Of a stretch of 8,295 nt of DNA, positions 6,074-8,295 are shown piece after piece (position 1 is the stretch's first letter; each line of letters begins with the position of its first letter). This DNA comes from an uncultured Erysipelotrichaceae bacterium (GTDB taxonomy: Bacteria > Bacillota_I > Bacilli_A > Erysipelotrichales > Erysipelotrichaceae), in contig CAJKOS010000076.1 in NCBI GenBank assembly GCA_905201565.1, forward strand, positions 1 through 8,295, in the 5' to 3' direction. The translations under genes and the position numbers were made by a program. The notes below the pieces were generated by a model. It was given only the letters and a program-made list of their open reading frames with translations. It was not told the DNA's origin and searched no databases.

Positions 6074-7707
6074 AGAGAAGTGGATTTACGGTGATGATGA
6101 AGCTGGCCGGGCTCATCAGACCACTTTCAGGTTTTATGGTGCTTGCGGTAGTGATGGGACTTGCCGGAAATCTTGCGGCAACCTTTATTACCATACTTGG
6201 TGGGTATGGCATTCTTTCGGTACTTGAGATGAATGCTGTTTCTCTTGTGGTTCTTTTTACCGTTGCGATCGTTCTTGCAGTGCTGCGTGGTGTTCTTCGC
6301 TATGGAGAACAGGCATGTAATCACTATATTGCTTTCCGTCTGCTGGCGTTGATCCGGGATAAGGTATTTACTGCTTTGAGAAGACTTGCCCCGGCAAAAC
6401 TCGATGGCAGGGATAAGGGTGATCTCATCAGTGTGATCACTTCTGATACGGAACTATTGGAAGTGTTCTATGCCCATACGGTTTCTCCTATCTGTATTGC
6501 CATACTCTATTCCATCACCATGTTTCTCTTTGTTGCTAACCAGAATATCATCCTTGCGGTTTATGCCCTTGTATCCTGGATGATCATCGGCATTATCATG
6601 CCATTATGCATTTCACGCCTCAGCAAAGATGATGGTATGCAATATCGGAAGAAGTCCGGAAAACTCTCTGGCTTTGTATTGGAAAACCTGAGGGGCATGG
6701 ATGAAATATTGCAATATGGCATGGGTAAGAAAAGACTATCAAAGATGGAAGAGATGAGTGATGACCTCAACCAGGATAACTACCGGATGAAGATGAAGGC
6801 AGGTCTTAATACGGCGATCAGTAATGTGCTTGTGTTACTGCTGGATGTTGGCATGTTGATTGTGGCAATTCATGTGACTGACTTCTCTCATGCTTTGATT
6901 GCTGTTCTTGCCCTCATGAGTTCCTTTGGACCATGTATGGCACTTGCAGCACTTGGTTCTACTTTGCAGAACACCTTTGCGGCAGGTAACCGCATTCTTG
7001 ATCTATTGGAAGAGGAACCGGTTGTCAAAGAGATCACTGAACAAGAGGTTATTGCCTTCCATGGAGCAAATGCTGATCATGTTTCATTTGCCTATGATGA
7101 AGAAACCATCCTGCAAAGTGTATCTGTTGATGCAAAGCAGGGACAGATAGTTGGAATCCATGGCAGAAGCGGCAGTGGCAAGTCAACCTTGTTGAAGCTG
7201 TTTATGCGCTTCTATGAAGCGGATAAGGGAACACTTTCCATCAGTGAACGCAATGTCAATGCAATCAATACAGAAAATCTCAGATCTATGGAAAGCTTTG
7301 TCAGCCAGAGTACATATCTCTACCATGATTCCATTCGCAATAACCTCCTTCTTGCAAAGCCTGAGGCAACTGAAGAAGAACTCATCGAAGCATGCCGCAA
7401 GGCATCCATTCATGACTTCATCCTGTCACTTCCAAATGGCTATGATACGGAAGTAGGGGAACTTGGTGACATGTTGTCTGGTGGAGAAAGGCAGAGACTG
7501 GGGCTGGCAAGAGCCTTCCTGCACAATGCGGACTTCATCCTTCTCGATGAACCAACAAGTAATCTCGACAGCCTGAATGAAGCGGTCATATTGAAATCAC
7601 TGCATGAAGAACATAAAAACAAAACCGTTCTTCTTGTCTCACACCGTCATTCAACGATGGCTATTGCGGATGTTGTCTATAGTGTAGAAAACGGGAGGAT
7701 GAGCTGA
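6070..7707 (+). CDS. cydC: CydC-like ABC exporter subunit (membrane domain plus ATPase)
   Basis: A 545-residue partner half-transporter with membrane helices over about 15-290 and an ATPase domain from about 335. The CydC character is clear in RYGEQACNHYIAFRLLALIR (77-96), followed by the LRRLAPAKL and KGDLISVITSDTELLE (116-131) segments, which parallel E. coli CydC's RYxER...LxPLxPA...GDLLxRLVxDVD. ATPase motifs are Walker A GRSGSGKST (365-373), a normal Q-loop Q413, signature LSGGE (469-473), Walker B FILLDE with D493/E494, D-loop TSNLD and switch H525, so this half looks fully competent. Its role in the heterodimer is export of cysteine/glutathione-type reductants across the cytoplasmic membrane, by family knowledge. 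The start is set by AGGAGG (6058-6063) 6 nt upstream, and the ATGA overlap with the previous stop implies translational coupling. Its stop overlaps the next gene's ATG by 1 nt (TGATG). Confidence 0.87.
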   Translation: MKRSGFTVMMKLAGLIRPLSGFMVLAVVMGLAGNLAATFITILGGYGILSVLEMNAVSLVVLFTVAIVLAVLRGVLRYGEQACNHYIAFRLLALIRDKVFTALRRLAPAKLDGRDKGDLISVITSDTELLEVFYAHTVSPICIAILYSITMFLFVANQNIILAVYALVSWMIIGIIMPLCISRLSKDDGMQYRKKSGKLSGFVLENLRGMDEILQYGMGKKRLSKMEEMSDDLNQDNYRMKMKAGLNTAISNVLVLLLDVGMLIVAIHVTDFSHALIAVLALMSSFGPCMALAALGSTLQNTFAAGNRILDLLEEEPVVKEITEQEVIAFHGANADHVSFAYDEETILQSVSVDAKQGQIVGIHGRSGSGKSTLLKLFMRFYEADKGTLSISERNVNAINTENLRSMESFVSQSTYLYHDSIRNNLLLAKPEATEEELIEACRKASIHDFILSLPNGYDTEVGELGDMLSGGERQRLGLARAFLHNADFILLDEPTSNLDSLNEAVILKSLHEEHKNKTVLLVSHRHSTMAIADVVYSVENGRMS

Positions 7708-8051
7708 TGGATGTAGAAAGCAAGCGTGAAGGGGAAAAGAAGACCGTAGACCGCATGATCCGGATCTATTGTCATGGTGTACATGGCACAAAACATGGCT
7801 TGTGCAAAGAGTGCAGTGAACTATCGGAATATGCGCATATGCGCAGTGACCATTGCCCATTCATGGAGACGAAGACTTTCTGTTCCAATTGCAAAGTACA
7901 TTGCTATAAACCGGAAATGAAGGAAAAGATCAGACAGGTCATGCGGTACAGTGGCTGGAGGATGTTATTTGTAGATCCTGTACAGGCAATCCGGCATGTT
8001 GTAGAAACAATCAGAGAAAAGAAGAGACTGGAGAAAGAAAATGCAAATTAA
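7707..8051 (+). CDS. ygbA: YgbA-family (nitrous oxide-stimulated promoter family) Cys-rich protein
   Basis: A 114-residue soluble protein of the YgbA_NO family. The family pattern is plain: MIRIYCHGVHG (17-27), LCKECSELSEYAHMR (32-46), HCPFMETKTFCSNCKVHCYKPEM in order (49-71), and IRQVMRYSGWRML (75-87). Seven Cys (22, 33, 36, 50, 59, 62, 66) include CxxC at 33-36 and CxxCxxxC at 59-66, with six nearby His, consistent with a metal or Fe-S site or a redox-thiol role; no metal has been shown from sequence. In E. coli ygbA is in the NO-responsive NsrR regulon and has been tied to nitric oxide resistance; its biochemistry is unclear. The start is the ATG in TGATG with GGGAGG (7693-7698) 8 nt upstream. 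A basic, helical tail (REKKRLEKEN) ends the protein. Its position behind a CydDC-like exporter supports a redox/nitrosative-stress role. Confidence 0.9.
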   Translation: MDVESKREGEKKTVDRMIRIYCHGVHGTKHGLCKECSELSEYAHMRSDHCPFMETKTFCSNCKVHCYKPEMKEKIRQVMRYSGWRMLFVDPVQAIRHVVETIREKKRLEKENAN

Positions 8052-8295
8052 AAAGGTGTTACTAATCATCACAGGCTGTATCGGACTAGGACTTGGCGCA
8101 ATTGGTGCGGTTGTGCCATTACTTCCGGCATTTCCGTTTCTGATGCTGGCAGCATTCTGCTTTGCCAAAAGTTCAAAGAGGCTGGACACATGGTTTCATT
8201 CCACAAAGCTCTACAAAGAGAACCTGGAATCCTATGTCAAAGGTGAAGGTATGCACATCAGTGCAAAGAAGAGAGTGGTTGGTATGATCAGTGCC
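8041..8295 (+). CDS. ybaN: YbaN/DUF454 family small membrane protein, N-terminal part
   Basis: The first 85 residues of a gene cut by the right edge; the family is usually about 120-130 residues, so some 40 are missing. A Gly-rich hydrophobic segment (5-26, IITGCIGLGLGAIGAV) leads into the family hallmark VVPLLPAFPFLMLAAFCFAKSS (24-45), followed by a basic soluble stretch (KRLDTWFHSTKLYKENLESYVKGEG) and the beginning of a further helix. YbaN/DUF454 proteins are inner-membrane proteins of unknown function, sometimes found near haem or electron-transfer genes. The ATG overlaps the end of ygbA by 11 nt, and GGAG (8030-8033) lies 7 nt upstream, so translation is probably coupled to ygbA. Confidence 0.88.
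   Translation, partial: MQIKKVLLIITGCIGLGLGAIGAVVPLLPAFPFLMLAAFCFAKSSKRLDTWFHSTKLYKENLESYVKGEGMHISAKKRVVGMISA

Noticed and set aside
6127..6324. Minus-strand open frames across the cydDC region (also 5391-5603, 7183-7413 and others)
   Set aside because: All are shadows of the two ABC genes, which carry complete ATPase motifs in the plus frames; none has a ribosome site or recognisable domain.

Overview
The window looks like chromosomal DNA of a low-to-mid-GC, anaerobic or fermentative Firmicute. Strong purine-rich Shine-Dalgarno sequences (AAGGAGG, AGGAGG, GGGAGG) precede most starts. The protein families (DUF5688, DUF3137-like, single-ORF LarC, CydDC-like ABC pair, YgbA, YbaN/DUF454) suit a gut or oral Erysipelotrichia- or Lachnospiraceae-type bacterium. 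That placement is inferred from protein character alone. No rRNA, tRNA, CRISPR, transposase, prophage or integrase gene was seen, and no intergenic stretch exceeds about 170 bases.

Layout. (1) 1-227: the C-terminal end of a phosphonate-type ABC permease (PhnE), entering from the left edge. (2) 231-1031, minus: an aldo/keto reductase, tail to tail with phnE and only 3 nt away. (3) 1032-1181: divergent intergenic region with an inverted repeat. (4) 1182-2081, plus: a DUF5688 protein of unknown function. (5) 2143-3363, plus: larC, the nickel-insertion enzyme of nickel-pincer nucleotide biosynthesis, with a strongly His-rich loop and probably its own promoter. (6) 3326-4174, minus: a two-TM DUF3137-like membrane protein. 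Its 3' end overlaps larC by 38 nt, and larC's rho-independent terminator lies inside its last codons. (7) 4175-4342: divergent control region with an extended -10 promoter and a GTTAG-type palindrome over the predicted transcription start. (8) 4343 to the right edge, plus: a tightly packed operon of cydD-like, cydC-like, ygbA-like and ybaN-like (DUF454, cut by the window end) genes.

The last operon is the most interesting part. Successive genes overlap by 4, 1 and 11 nt, so translation is probably coupled. CydDC in other bacteria exports cysteine/glutathione (and is linked to haem) and supports resistance to nitric oxide. YgbA belongs to NsrR-type NO regulons in enterobacteria. YbaN/DUF454 is a small membrane protein of unknown role. 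Together they suggest a thiol-redox or nitrosative-stress module controlled from one palindrome, possibly by a MarR-family (MepR-like) repressor encoded elsewhere. No cydAB oxidase genes are visible here, so a role separate from cytochrome bd assembly is plausible but unproven.
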